Below, one piece after another: positions 36,896 to 48,235 of a stretch of DNA of 64,000 nt. The stretch is taken from positions 38,007 to 102,006 of the forward strand of contig BLJB01000290.1 of assembly GCA_013423325.1 (NCBI GenBank), written 5' to 3'. Below the pieces are notes generated by a model, which ran no database searches, was not told where the DNA came from, and saw nothing but the letters and a program-made list of their open reading frames with translations. A program made the translations under genes and the position numbers. Positions within the stretch are counted from its first letter, which is position 1. The number at the start of each line of letters is the position of its first letter. Source of the DNA: Usnea hakonensis (Eukaryota > Ascomycota > Lecanoromycetes > Lecanorales > Parmeliaceae).

Positions 36896-38199
36896 TCACC
36901 TCCAGAGCCCGAAACCCCCTTCACAGAATTTCCATAATTTGACCGTCCCATCCTCGCTTCCACTGGCGCAAAGCTTGCCGTCCGGGCTGAACCCCAGACT
37001 CCAAATTGGTCCATGGTGTCCCTTCCACACGTCCAAAGGATCGCCTTTCCCGTCTCCATCCAAGTCCCACACTTTCACCCAGGTATCCTGGCTCCCACCT
37101 GTCACGAATTTCCGCTCTCCTTCGTGCACTGCCACTGACGCCACCTCCTTGGGAAATGTAACGCGTTTGAGCAATTGACCGGGTGCGGTACCAGAGAAGA
37201 AGTACGCCGATTTACCTGCCGCCACGGAGAGCGTGGACTTGGAGGAATTGAGCTCGCAGGAGCCGATCGTCCCGTCAACGGCATAAGTAGCGATGGACGA
37301 GCGCGTACGGACGTCAAACCATCGGATGAATTTATCTTCACAGGCGGTGGTCAAGACGTTGAGATCGTTGCCCCAGATTATGGATCTAATCGTGCTCTTG
37401 TGTTCGCCAGGCCCAATCTCATACCCTGGCGGATGTGAAGCATGACCGTTCGCTCCGAATGTTGGGCTAATTGGAGAGGAAGAATTGCTGTTGGGAGAGA
37501 TGCCCGGCTGGGATAAGTCGTATACCATGAGTTTCTTTTCGAAACCGCCAGTGGCTAGGATTTGGGGATTCGGCTGTGGAGGGAAGGCGACGGCGCGGAC
37601 GATGTGGGCATGTTGAAGTGTGTGCAGACATTCGCCAGTGTGAGTGTCCCACACCTTACTATAGGAGATTAGGATTAGCTTTTCAGGATCCCAAAGAAGA
37701 AGTGATGGATGGAATCTACGCTGAAAAATCTGCGGAGGCAGTAGCTGCTCGAGTAGCGTCGGAGGAGAGACGGGCCTGCCAACATGCTCCTTTGTGACCG
37801 ATGAATGTGCCAATCCTATGGTGTGTGAGTGAATTAGGTTTCCATCATGTTGGACAAGTGCAGCACACCAATCGCCAGTCACTCCATCTCGAAGCATAGG
37901 GTTATTGTCTGCGATCAATTAGTGATTTCCTTCCAACCACTGATTTCGGGTTCTGCCAACCTTTACAAGCGGACATAAGGTAATACTGATCATGCTCCAC
38001 AACATCAGAGAATGTCAAGTGGGTAACTGGACGAGAGTGCCCATGGCAGGTCAAGGGCACTGCTTTGGCCGTTTCTGACAGACAAATTAGTTTCTGACGC
38101 TACATATCTGAAGTCTCGAAGTCGAACGCAGAAGCTTGTGATTTGCTGGGTGTCGGCTGGCAAAGGAACAGGGGAAGAAGACAGTGGGGGCTCACCCAT
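36896..38199 (-). CDS. STRAP/Wdc1-like WD40 protein (338 aa)
   Basis: Seven-bladed WD40 scaffold related to human serine/threonine kinase receptor-associated protein (STRAP/UNRIP). Five exons fit phase: 38196-38199 (4 nt: ATGG), 37961-38074, 37869-37908, 37720-37815, 36896-37658, giving 338 aa. The protein reads METAKAVPLTCHGHSRPVTHL, then DNNPMLRDGVTGDWIGTFIGHKGACWQARLS, ADFSAKVWDTHTGE, HAHIVRAVAFPP, the later blades, and a final WSLGFSPDGKLCASGSEDGTVKLWK. Internal conserved residues required two short exons (37869-37908 and 37720-37815), which match family sequence across each junction. Human STRAP works in TGF-beta signalling and SMN/UNR complexes. A fungal role in translation or RNP assembly is likely but inferred. 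Confidence 0.95.
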
Positions 38200-39570
38200 T
38201 GTGGGGATTGGAGTAGTGGAGGTAAGAACGAGAGGCGGTGAGGAAAGGATAGATATAGTTGATAACGACTGATGCCCAAGACTTGACTGAGAGCGAGAAA
38301 ACGGTGAGGACTAGATAGTGGTGGTATTTGGTGGATTCTGGTGACTTTCACATATGTAAGGTAAGATATACTGGGCAAACGAGGGTTGATGTATTCTTTG
38401 TTCGAGAGCTGGCTGATAATCGTACTCTATTCACTTCATGAAATGTCGTAAGTTTCGTAAATGGTCTTTGAACTGGGCCTATCCAAGCCAAGAGTATGGA
38501 GGAGAAAGCAGAAAGGGAGAGACAGTAACGATGGATTTTATATTGGATGGGGGAATTAATGAAGAGAAAGTGGGAGTACAAAGAAAGCTCTTAGTGCGAA
38601 CAGGAGACCCTTAGTCTAGGTACTCTGGGTACTTACCTTACCTTAGGTACACTAGTCTTGGTACTCTAGGTACTGCATTCTGGGTACTTCAGGCACTTTA
38701 CTCTAGGTACATTAGGTACCTAAGGTAATTAAGTCCAAATTATGCATCTTCAAGCAAAGTACCTTACGTACGTAGCTACTTTATGTAGAGTGATCTTACT
38801 TTGAAGTGGGGAGACCGGGATTTAATTGATCGCCGCTAATGCTCGCCTATCAAGCCACAGCCATTCACTAAGAAAATATTTTACGAACCGACGACCTCTG
38901 TTCATCCAGCACATACTCCAATGACACAAGGGTTGCCGCGATACTGAGAGCTCTGGGTTTTAGACTCAGAGATAATTCTTCTTCGATGCTGATGCTGCCC
39001 CTACAGAAACCATCCTGCACTTTGTGTTCCCCGTTCGTCGACATTTTCCAGGTGCTTTGCATCACGGAATCTGGCCAAGTCATCGTTCCTGCCTATACCT
39101 TAATCATCAAATATTTGTCATACTCATTTAAAGTAGATGCCGGTAGATTATACACAGAGCATTGGCGAAGTAGCGTACTCGTACATGAACACTGTATGTA
39201 TGTGCATAGGCATCGATTCTATGCATTAGATAGAAACAGAAAGCTCTGCAAAGGTGATATGTACTGAATGATAACCTCAAGGTCTGTATTTGGATTAATC
39301 TTACCTACCGTAGTGTAAGCGAACGGTGGCCAAGTTCTCCACCACTCCGCTTACAGAGCTTACTAATCAGCCATATCTGACTTGTGAGGTATCGTGAGGT
39401 AAAGAAGATAAACACGGATGGTTGACAGATGGCTATCTTCCAAATGTATTGCGACTTGGAAAATGTCCAGCAGATCTACTTGAAATGCGCTTTGCCGCAA
39501 TCAAAAGATACCTGACCTCTACTGTTTCTTACAAAGGTAGTAGTACTTGAACCGCAAGTCTATCACCAAA
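38200..39570. other. 1.4-kb divergent intergenic region with a TAGGTAC-rich array
   Basis: Promoter region for STRAP (minus) and Doa1 (plus). No gene is supported. From 38615 to about 38732 it holds a degenerate array of TCTAGGTAC/TACCTTA words, described separately. Confidence 0.6.
38615..38732. repeat. degenerate TCTAGGTAC(T)/TACCTTA array
   Basis: At least eight GGTAC-containing words occur within about 118 bp, including TCTAGGTACTCTGGGTAC, TACCTTACCTTAGGTAC, TCTAGGTACTGC, TCTAGGTACATTAGGTACC and TAAGGTAA. Related words occur in several other intergenic regions of the window. The array is imperfect and not in a coding region. Confidence 0.8.
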
Positions 39571-42043
39571 ATGACCCAGTACAAGCTTTCGGCGTCCCTT
39601 GAGGAACATGAAGACGACGTGAGTCCGCCTATTTCACTTACCTATCGTGGCCTAGGATCTCCCAAAGTCTTACGAGCTTCAGGTCCGTAGTGTTATCTTT
39701 CCTCGTTCATCCATTGTGCTCTCCGCCTCAAGAGATGCTACTGTCCGCCTGTGGAAATTGCTCTCCCAAACAAACCCTAGGTACGACTGCTCGGTTCTCT
39801 CGCATGGCTCCGCATTCATCAACGCTATCACCTACCTACACCCCACCTCAGACTATCCTGACGGCTTGGTAATATCTGGAGGCAAGGATACGATAATAGA
39901 GGTTCGGCAGCCGAGCAAACCATTAGAAGACAATGCTGAGGCTCTACTTCTGGGACACAGCCATAACGTCTGTGCGCTGGATGTCTGCGTTGAGGGGGGC
40001 TATGTGGTCAGCGGCAGCTGGGATAGTTCAGCGAGGCTTTGGAGGATAGGGAAATGGGAGTGTGAAGCCCTTCTTGAAGGACACGGAGGTAGTGTGTGGA
40101 GCGTGTTGGCCTACGACTCGGCAACGATAATAACAGGTGGGTCTGGACCGGTTAAGATAAACTTAAGGGAAACGCGCTGATTGGCACTACGAACAGGGTG
40201 TGCGGACAAGCTCATAAGGATCTTCGACGCTAAAGGCAAGTTCTCACATACTATCGCAGGAAGCACGGATGTTGTCAGAGCTCTGTGCAGGGTCCCGCCA
40301 GATCATCCATCTGGTGCAGACTTTGCCTCAGCTGGCAATGATGGTGTGATCCGACTTTGGAAACTTGATGGACGACAAGTTGGGGAACTCGTCGGTCATG
40401 AGAACTTCATATATTCTTTGGCGAGCTTACCGAGCGGCGAGCTTGTGAGCTCGGGAGAAGATCGGACAGTGCGAATATGGAAAGGAAATCGGTGCATACA
40501 GACTATCACTCACCCTGCAATATCAGTCTGGGCCGTAGCAGCGTGCGCGGAAAATGGCGACATTGTTAGCGGAGCCAGTGACCGGAAAGTACGGGTGTTC
40601 AGCAGAGAAAGTAATCGGCAAGCCGAGTCAGAAGTAATCCAAAATTTTGAGGAATCTGTAAAATCGTCGTCAATACCTCAACAACAAGTTGGCGATGTCA
40701 ATAAAGAGAAGCTGGCGGGTCCCGAATTTCTGGAGCAGAAGTTAGGGACCAAAGAAGGCCAAGTCGTCATGATTCGAGAGCCAGATGGGAGCGTCAGTGC
40801 TCATCAATGGTCTCAAGGATCACAGTCGTGGATGAATGTCGGTACGGTAGTTGACGCTGTTGGCAGTAGCGGGAAGAAGACTAGCTACGCAGGTAAAGAC
40901 TACGACTATGTCTTCGATGTCGACATTGAAGATGGCAAGCCGCCGCTGAAGTTGCCTTACAATCTATCACAAAACCCATACGACGCTGCAACGACATTCA
41001 TAGCAGACAATGAGTTGCCGGTAACCTACTTAGAACAGGTCGCCAATTTCATCGTTACCAACACACAAGGAGCTACAATTGGGCAAGCCTCACAAGAGCC
41101 ATCGGGTGCAGATCCATGGGGTAGCGGTGCGTATCGGTCTGGCCAGCCTGCACCAATCTCGGCTCCATCCCAGTCTTCAAGCTCGCGTCCCAGAGTCCTC
41201 CCTCAGACAACTTACCTCTCCATAAAAACGGCAAATCTCCGTACTGTCCGCAAGAAGATCGAAGAGCTCAACGAGCAACTTATCCAAGAAGGCTCCAAGA
41301 GCATCTCCCTTGACAAGAAGCTTCTCGCCGATCTGGAAGCAATGATTGAGCCATTGGAACAGAGTCTTTCCAGCAATCCATCGTCCAAATCTGCCCTGAC
41401 GACGGGCATACCCCTCGTCTTCTACATGCTCACAAGCTGGCCCCCATCTCACCGTCTTCCAGCACTGGATCTCCTTCGTCTGCTCGCCGCTGCTACCCCA
41501 GCATTAGCAGAGTATCGCACCTCATCCTCGACAAACGTGATCGACGTCCTTGCTGTTAGCGGCTTCGACGATAAAGATCGAGAAAATAACATCATGTTGT
41601 CTGTCCGTGCTTGTGGTAATCTGTTCGACACAGCATCTGGCCGGAATCTCGCGGACAAGGAATTCGACAAGATTCGCGAACTCGTCAAGGGCTCGTCGGT
41701 GGGTACCACCAATCGCAATCTCACCATAGCAGTCGCAACGCTCCATCTCAATTACGCTGTTCTTCTCACTTCACCGTCTCACTCTTCCCTCCCGTCGTCA
41801 ATAGATCGTGGCTTAACACTCCTTGACGACCTCATATCTCTCGTCAGCACCATTAAGGATTCAGAAGCCGCCTACCGTGGCCTCGTGGCGATTGGGACGT
41901 TACTGAGTCTAGGGGAGGAAGTGCTGGAAGCTGCGAAAGAAGTCTACGATTTAGCCGGGGCATTACGCAAGGTGGAGACCGCTGTCAAAGAACCGAGGAT
42001 CAAGGGGGTTGTGGGGGAAATTAGGGGAATGTTGGAGGGTTAG
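39571..42043 (+). CDS. Doa1/Ufd3/PLAA ubiquitin-binding WD40 protein (782 aa)
   Basis: Cofactor of the Cdc48/p97 segregase that binds ubiquitin and maintains ubiquitin pools. Three exons fit phase: 39571-39618, 39683-40136, 40197-42043, giving 782 aa, a normal length for fungi. Residues 1-300 form the WD40 propeller (MTQYKLSASLEEHEDDVRSV, SASRDATVRLW, SGSWDSSARLWR, SAGNDGVIRLWK, SSGEDRTVRIWK). The PFU ubiquitin-binding domain follows (YDYVFDVDIEDGKPPLKLPYN...NPYDAATTFI...YLEQVANFI). After a Ser/Pro linker, the C-terminal PUL domain, an Armadillo-like Cdc48 docking site, runs from about residue 510 to the end (TYLSIKTANLRTVRKKIEELN...). All three domains are intact. Confidence 0.95.
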
Positions 42044-42400
42044 AGAAATAGCAGTGCATCATCAGCTCGAGCTGCTTGCTACCATTTCCACAGCATAGAC
42101 TAGCATTGAATTTTGCGTTCGGGATCTCGATTGAGTGTTCATGTGTGAGAAAGAGCACCTAATAATAGACAAAACACTTGACGCACTCGTCCAGTCGTAC
42201 GAGCAGAAGTCATCACACCGGACAATCCCGGGTCAATCCAAGCCAGACTGTTTCTACGCATGACATCTCACCTCAGGCGAAGCCTCCATTCTGAGATCTA
42301 CACATCCAAGAAACCTAGCATTGTTCTGACCGTAGTGCTACTTCCAGATGCCTTTCCTGCTCTGCAAACGACACAGTCTGATAGACCCATTTAACGTCCT
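42044..42400. other. convergent 3' region between Doa1 and the DUF7918-like gene
   Basis: These 357 bp separate facing stop codons. Nothing beyond 3' UTR sequence is supported. Confidence 0.6.
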
Positions 42401-44717
42401 TCAAGTCTCTCGAGTACCACGGGCAGCTTGATCGCCATCTGCCGCAAAGATTGTTGGTGCTCTCCTCGATTTCTTGCCCCGACGGGCACGCTTTTCTTCA
42501 GTCAACTGCGAGCTCAAAACCCTCTGCTGTCCATCGCCATTTGAATGTGGTGGCCCGGCCCCTTGCCGGCCCTCAACATCATCATCCGCTGCATCCTCAG
42601 TGTCGTCACGTTGACGCTTACGGATCCTCACATTCTTGAACCGAGACCGCATGCTATCGTAGCCTTCGTCGTCTTCCTCCGGATTGGCAGCGTAGCTGAG
42701 ATCGTCATCACCAGCGTGGGTTTCGAGGTCTGATTCCGCTCCGCTCTCGTCGTCGGCATCTTCCCCTGGATCGCTCAAGTGAAATTCCCCGGCACTTGCG
42801 CGATAGCCATCCTTGTCTGTGATTCTGGTCATTAGCTGCTTGGTCAAGTTCTTTGATGATGGAGAAGTTGATGACGATTCTGTGGTAATGCTAATAGCAG
42901 TGTTCGAATTGAACGACTGACGGGCATGTGCTTGAGGTTGTATCTTGCATTTGAGGTCTGAAGCCACAACTTGGCCAGCCAAAAGTGGTGCCCCTGAAGC
43001 AGCCGAGTTATTCCTCAAGGACAGAGGATCCGTTTTCGGGCTTTCGACTGGTTGGTTGGCGAGGGACGGTAACAGAGTGGCCGGGCATATAAGCGGCTTC
43101 TTTCCTTCAAAATCCTCGTGCACTGCAGAAGGCGACGTTGCTCGTGGGTCACGATACTCAGAACCGAATTCATGTTTGTGATCGCAGTCGGGCTCAAAGC
43201 CTCTCTTCTTTACCTTTGTTTCATATGAGTCTTGACCACGCCGTATATTCTTGGTCTTCTGGTCCAGAGGTGAAGAGATACTCAGGGGTGTCAAATTGGC
43301 CATGCAAGTATTCAGAAACCTAGTTGTCCTAGCGATTGTTGTGCTTGGAGATTGCGGAAACCCCGGAAATTGAAATTTTTGCAGCTGCTCTAGGAAAAAA
43401 TTAGCCACGTTCATGCCAAACGACATTGAGCTATAAGGTTTGATTCGCACACCTCGACTTCTGTAGAAAAACTGGAAAATGGCGTAAAGTCCTTCGTTCG
43501 GCTCGTAGGGCCCTACGCAGATTTCGTAGTCAGAAGGGATTTTCCAGGCAGGGGCCTGAGTGAGTAGTGAGATATAGAACGGAGAACGAGGTGCTAGCTC
43601 CCCTCATGGGTCCTGTGAACTCCATGTGATACGAAGTAAGGTAACACAACTCCAAAATGTACGCACAGTAATCCACCACCCGCAACGGTTGTGAAGCAAT
43701 CGTATTTTTGTGAACCAATCTAAATGTCGAAGTGTCAGTCTAGCGTACAGAATGAGACAATGTTCGAAATTACCCAGTCGAATGAGTGATACCACGCTGG
43801 ACTCCTTCCATATCGACGTCCTCGTTCTGACCTTCTTGATGGTGCGAGCGATAATCTGACGCTGTCCTCTGCTCCCCCAAAATTACCCTCTGGAGCTCAA
43901 CTACAATTTGACCAACTTTACTCCCTTTCTCCGTCGTTTCTTGAGCATCGAAACCGGAGGACTCCATCGCTTTGATCAGAGCGGCGGTATCCTGACCCTC
44001 TATACTGCCTTGAGATCCCGCGATCATCAATTTGTCAAAGACTGTCTCGATAGCCTTTTCCTTGAAGACCCAAGCATGTTCATTCATTCCTCCATCGGCT
44101 GACTGTACCCACCGGTGTTTGAACGTAACCCTGCCGTTCGGAGTATTAAAATTCTTGTCTTCGGGATTAGTGTAGACGACTGTGTCGTGATCAGCGTCGT
44201 CGTTGCAGGTAAAATCTTGAGTGAGAACATATGTCTAAGGAGTGCGATGCGCGGCAAGAGGTCTATACGGGGAAGAGAGAAAGTCGGAAAGTGCCTTACT
44301 GATTTTACGCTCCGGTTTTTTTCGCCCGTCAAGAAATAGTGAAGCCAAGAATGCAAAATCTGGCGCGAAGTGACTCTGTGGTACCGTAGAGGGTCGCAAT
44401 GGAGATGAAAGGGTATCGTTGCTTAGTTTTTGGTGATCCCTATCAGCAGAAAGGTCCTCTGAATCATCCCTTGAACGAGTTTCTTTCTGTCCTGTCAAGA
44501 CCTTCTCGCCCCCCGATTTTGCTGATTGACTCAAGTGCTCGACGAACGGGATGTCTGGTTGCAATGAGACTTGAAATGAGACATCAGTTGTCGATTGAAC
44601 ATATGTGGAAACTCTCATTGTTTTGGATTGCTGCCGTAGATATTGAGTCCCAAACTCGGGAATATATTTTCCGCTGGAGTCAGTAACATGAACGGTGATG
44701 CCACGAAGACGAGGCAT
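42401..44717 (-). CDS. DUF7918-like protein (684 aa) with long disordered acidic tail
   Basis: Four exons fit phase: 44300-44717, 43774-44215, 43680-43719, 42401-43555, giving 684 aa. The N-terminal half resembles the fungal DUF7918 domain: MPRLRGITVHVTDSSGKYIPEF, TYVQSTTDVSFQVSLQPDIPF, FLASLFLDGRK, then FKHRWVQSADGGMNEHAWVFKEKAIETVFDKLMI, VQRGITHST, and after the last intron YAIFQFFYRSRG. The remaining 330 residues are low-complexity, with Ser-rich, acidic (SDPGEDADDESGAESDLE) and basic (RARRGKKSRRAP) segments. The acceptor of exon 4 and the donor of the 40-nt exon 3 (43680, or 43677) are chosen by phase and are less certain. The function of the family is unknown. Confidence 0.7.
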
Positions 44718-45137
44718 TGTCCAATTCTGACCACGCTATGCCAGCAGTAACAATTACGTTGCTGTTACCGGTCTCGCTGTTGTTGCTGTGGTTGTTGCTG
44801 AAGATGTTGAGGTTGAAGTCGAAGTCGAAGTTGAAATTAGAAGGGAGGAGCAACCATCATGGTCAAGTGTGTTGACGACGCGGCATTTGCCCCTCGGCGC
44901 TAAACTTGCAATTCTAACTTATAAGTAATGACAGATTCAGTAGACTAAATGTACATTTATTACCTTACTAAAGATACAAACTCTTATACTCCTTCATTGA
45001 AGACAAGCCTGATATCATACTTTCCTTCCTGTGCGTTGCAAAACCTTGGGTATCGCGCCAGACGCAAAATCTATTTTCCCCCAACTCCTGTGCCATGACT
45101 TGAATTCATGCAAGTCTCAATGTCCTAGGCCGCACCG
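44718..45137. other. intergenic between two minus-strand genes
   Basis: Promoter of the DUF7918-like gene plus the Spt8 3' UTR. It has a short trinucleotide-like GTTGTTGCTGTGGTTGTTGCTG stretch near 44777-44800. No gene is supported. Confidence 0.5.
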
Positions 45138-47357
45138 CTACTTCGGTACACCAATTTCATAGCCTAGTAACACTTCCGTAGAAGCGCCTTCCCAACCACG
45201 ATTCCCAGCAGTCGAAATCAAATACCGGCAAGTCGGGTCCATATAAAGATGAGATACAACGCCAGTCCGATGACCAGGAACAATGAGAAATGGCACGGTG
45301 GCGTGTTTGAAAATCTGTTGTTGTTGCAGGTCGTAGAGTCTTAAGATGTCATAGGAAGCGCTGCTGCCGATTAGTCTTACTCACTACAATTAGTGGAACA
45401 CCCTACCAAATCAGATGGCGTCCATTTGGCATGGCTCGCACAGCGCTGACCGAGCCGCTGTTGTTAGGCATCTTGAAGCTTCTTTCAGCACCTCGCAGGC
45501 CTTTGTGTAAGCTATACTCATCAACCGTGCCATTCCGCCTTCCAGCATAGATGAAATTGCCGTCCGGAGACCAGCAAGCATTCATGCACCATGGAGGCAC
45601 GTTTTGAGGAGTAATCTTTGCTATAGGTGTTCTTTGGCGCTTATCCCATACACGAAGGCTTCCGTCAAACGAAGCAGCAAGAAAGGTCGAGTCACTTGAT
45701 GGCAAAGCTTCCGGCGGATCGGCCCACGTGTTTTCGCCGCTCTCGCCATTTGAAAGCATCTCATTGGAATGGGGCAATTCGTTCCTTATTGTCTCCAAGG
45801 GCCCGGAAGCCTCTTGGGTGGCAGTAGAACCCTGTGCAGTGCCTGTGTCTGGCGAATTCGGCAACTGTTGGTTCCCGTTGATTGACGTAGTCCCGGATGT
45901 TTGACCAGCGTCTTTCATATCGGTGTCACCATGAAAATCTTTGGTCGTCTTTTCTTGGTCCTGATCTTGGTCCTGATCTCGCATTCCATTCGCAATAGCA
46001 CGTGAGAACTCATCGTCGTCATCGTCAACAAAATTGCCCCCTGATGGAGCACCGGGCGCTTCAGTGTCGTTGTCTCCGAATAGCGAATCACCGTCATTGC
46101 CACCGAATAGTGAATCAGCAGGTGAGCCTACGTCCCCATTGACCGCGACTTCGTGCTGCGCATCGTGGCCAGTATCATGGATAGCAGTGCTATTAAGCCG
46201 TGGTTTGTCAATGCTATCTGTAGAAAAGGTGCCATTGGGTTCTACTGTATCTCCCGAAGCTTCTGGAACTGGCAAGCTAGACAATGGCCGAGTTTCTAAT
46301 GCTGATAGCTGCCCCCCACTGCCCTCAAAATTCCGGACGACTTTGCCCGTGTTCAGGTCCCAATCAATGACGTTCTTATCCCAGCTTCCTGAAAGCACAG
46401 ATTTCTCATCTTGGGCAAGATTTAGAACAGAGACAGCGGAATTATGTCCTCGGAGGCACGTTATCTGCCTGCCTTCATCATGCCTGACAGTCTGTAAATT
46501 AATACCGCCAGACTCGAGTCCAGACAGCAGCCACAGACCTTGACGTTGTACCGCAAGAGAGTAGACGGATGAGATGGAGGAGCTGTCCTCAGTTGATTTT
46601 CCTGCTGTTATCTCGATGTAAGTCAAACTATCTACCTCTGGAGGATAAGACAATTACCTGTAGAGTCTTCGGTATTGTCCCAATAACTCATGAGGACTCC
46701 AGCCTTGGTCACGCTGTCAACAAAAGGATGCCGCTGTGCTACAGTCAGCATAGACTTGCCGTTGGCAGATTCCAACCAATTGAACTTTCTTATATACCCA
46801 TCAGCACCTCCGGTAAAGACCCAACGCAGGTCCGGAGTCGCAGTGATCGAATTGATTGATGTGCTGTGTGGGGCTGCTATAGTGGGGACTATATCGTACA
46901 CTGAAGCAGTCAACACCTCTGGACGAACTTTGGGCAGCTCGATGCCCAGTCCGTTGGAAATAGCTGAAATCTGAGTCGGCGAAGGGAACGTAAGAAAGAC
47001 CGAAGGCTTCGGGTGGGATGTGGGTGCAGAAGACGTGGGTCCACCTACGCCACTTTGACCTTGCAAAGACTCTGAAGTATTGCTTGTGGGTGAGGCTTGT
47101 GAGGCCTCGACAGGCTTCGTATGCCTTCGAGTAGGGCCATCTCCGAATGCATACTGCGAATCATCCTGGTCTTGCTCATCGTCTTCGTCGTCGTTTTCAT
47201 CTTCGCCTTCCCCGTCGGCATCAGCCTCTGGAGCCCCACTGCCATCCATGTCCTCGTCATCTCGGTCTTCCATAGTCCCATCTTGATCATTGTCTGAGCT
47301 TCCGTCTGGAGAGCCTCCACTTTCCCTGTCATCATCTTCACCCCCAAAGGAATCCAT
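45138..47357 (-). CDS. spt8: SAGA complex subunit Spt8, WD40 protein (707 aa)
   Basis: Transcriptional coactivator subunit that contacts TBP within SAGA. Three exons fit phase: 46658-47357, 45407-46604, 45138-45363, giving 707 aa. The first 90 residues are strongly acidic (MDSFGGEDDDRESGGSPDGS..., DENDDEDDEQDQDDSQ), typical of Spt8. The WD40 propeller then includes VYDIVPTIAAPHSTSINSI, RWVFTGGADGYIRKFNW, VYSLAVQRQGLWLLSGLESGGINL, SVLSGSWDKNVIDWDLNTGK, a long acidic insert, FLAASFDGSLRVWDKR, WCMNACWSPDGNFIYAGRRNGTV and YLISTAGNRGWEGASTEVLLGYEI at the C-terminus. Order and inserts match Spt8 rather than other WD proteins. It lies head-to-head with the helicase gene across 878 bp. Confidence 0.94.
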
Positions 47358-48235
47358 TTTTGCTCCAATAGATACCCGATGACTATATCGATATAGGTTT
47401 GACCTTTTGAAAAAGCTTCTCACGGTATATAAAGCCTTCCTTCCATAATCATAACCAATCAAGTCCCTCGCTTCTCGGGCGGGCTGGGACACCAACCAAA
47501 AGAAAGAAGGCCAATCCCAAATGTTGAATTACTCCCTCAAACCTCGCCAGCCAGCGTTCTTTGATTGTCGGAGAGGTAGACATGCCGATGATTAGCCATT
47601 GGCGCCTTGGCAGGTCGTCAATCTCGTAAGGCAAAATTGAAACTTGATTAATAGTCCATAGCGAAGTCCCTCTTCAAAAGCACCGTTTACGACACACTTG
47701 CATAAAGTACTTACTACATGGATCAGATTAGACCAGACCAGTCCATGAGCCCGATGCTAGTGGAACAATTTATGTTTAAATGAAAGGGAAAGGTTTCCAT
47801 GGATTGCGTTGATGCATCAATTCGTGTTGTGTGAGGTGGTGACAAAGTCCCGTAGGACGATGATGAAGATGAGAATTTATGATTGCAACAGGATACCTGA
47901 AAGTATGTATCTTACTGTAATACCAAAACATAGAGGTAGCTTAACTTCTACTTTACCAACTACTTTACCCTACTTTACCTTACCTTACTCCATCAGAAAG
48001 CAGTATCGAAAGGTTCCCTAATTAAGTAAGGTAAGGTAAGGTACCGGACTCCTGCATGCGATTCTCAGCATCTGTTGCGTCACTTTTCTTCATTTTTGTC
48101 TTACAAGGCGACTGCGTGCTTAAAATTTCACCTACAATACTTCGAGACAAACAACTCTGGCCTTATTTCAGATCCTACAGACTAGAGTTCCGCCATCATT
48201 GCATCTTCTAAACACCTCGTTCATTTCTCTACATC
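47358..48235. promoter_or_regulatory. divergent promoter region of spt8 and the helicase gene
   Basis: This 878-bp region lies between start codons pointing away from each other. It contains CTTTACC/TACCTTACC words and, at 47976-47989 and 48025-48038, a perfect 14-bp inverted repeat listed separately. No gene is supported. Confidence 0.6.
47975..48039. repeat. inverted repeat TACCTTACCTTACT ... AGTAAGGTAAGGTA
   Basis: The two arms at 47976-47989 and 48025-48038 are exact reverse complements, and one further base pair (47975/48039) also matches. The loop is 35 nt. A transcript or single strand could fold into a 15-bp hairpin. Both arms are also internal repeats of TACCT/AGGTA words, so the pairing register may slide. 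Confidence 0.85.
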
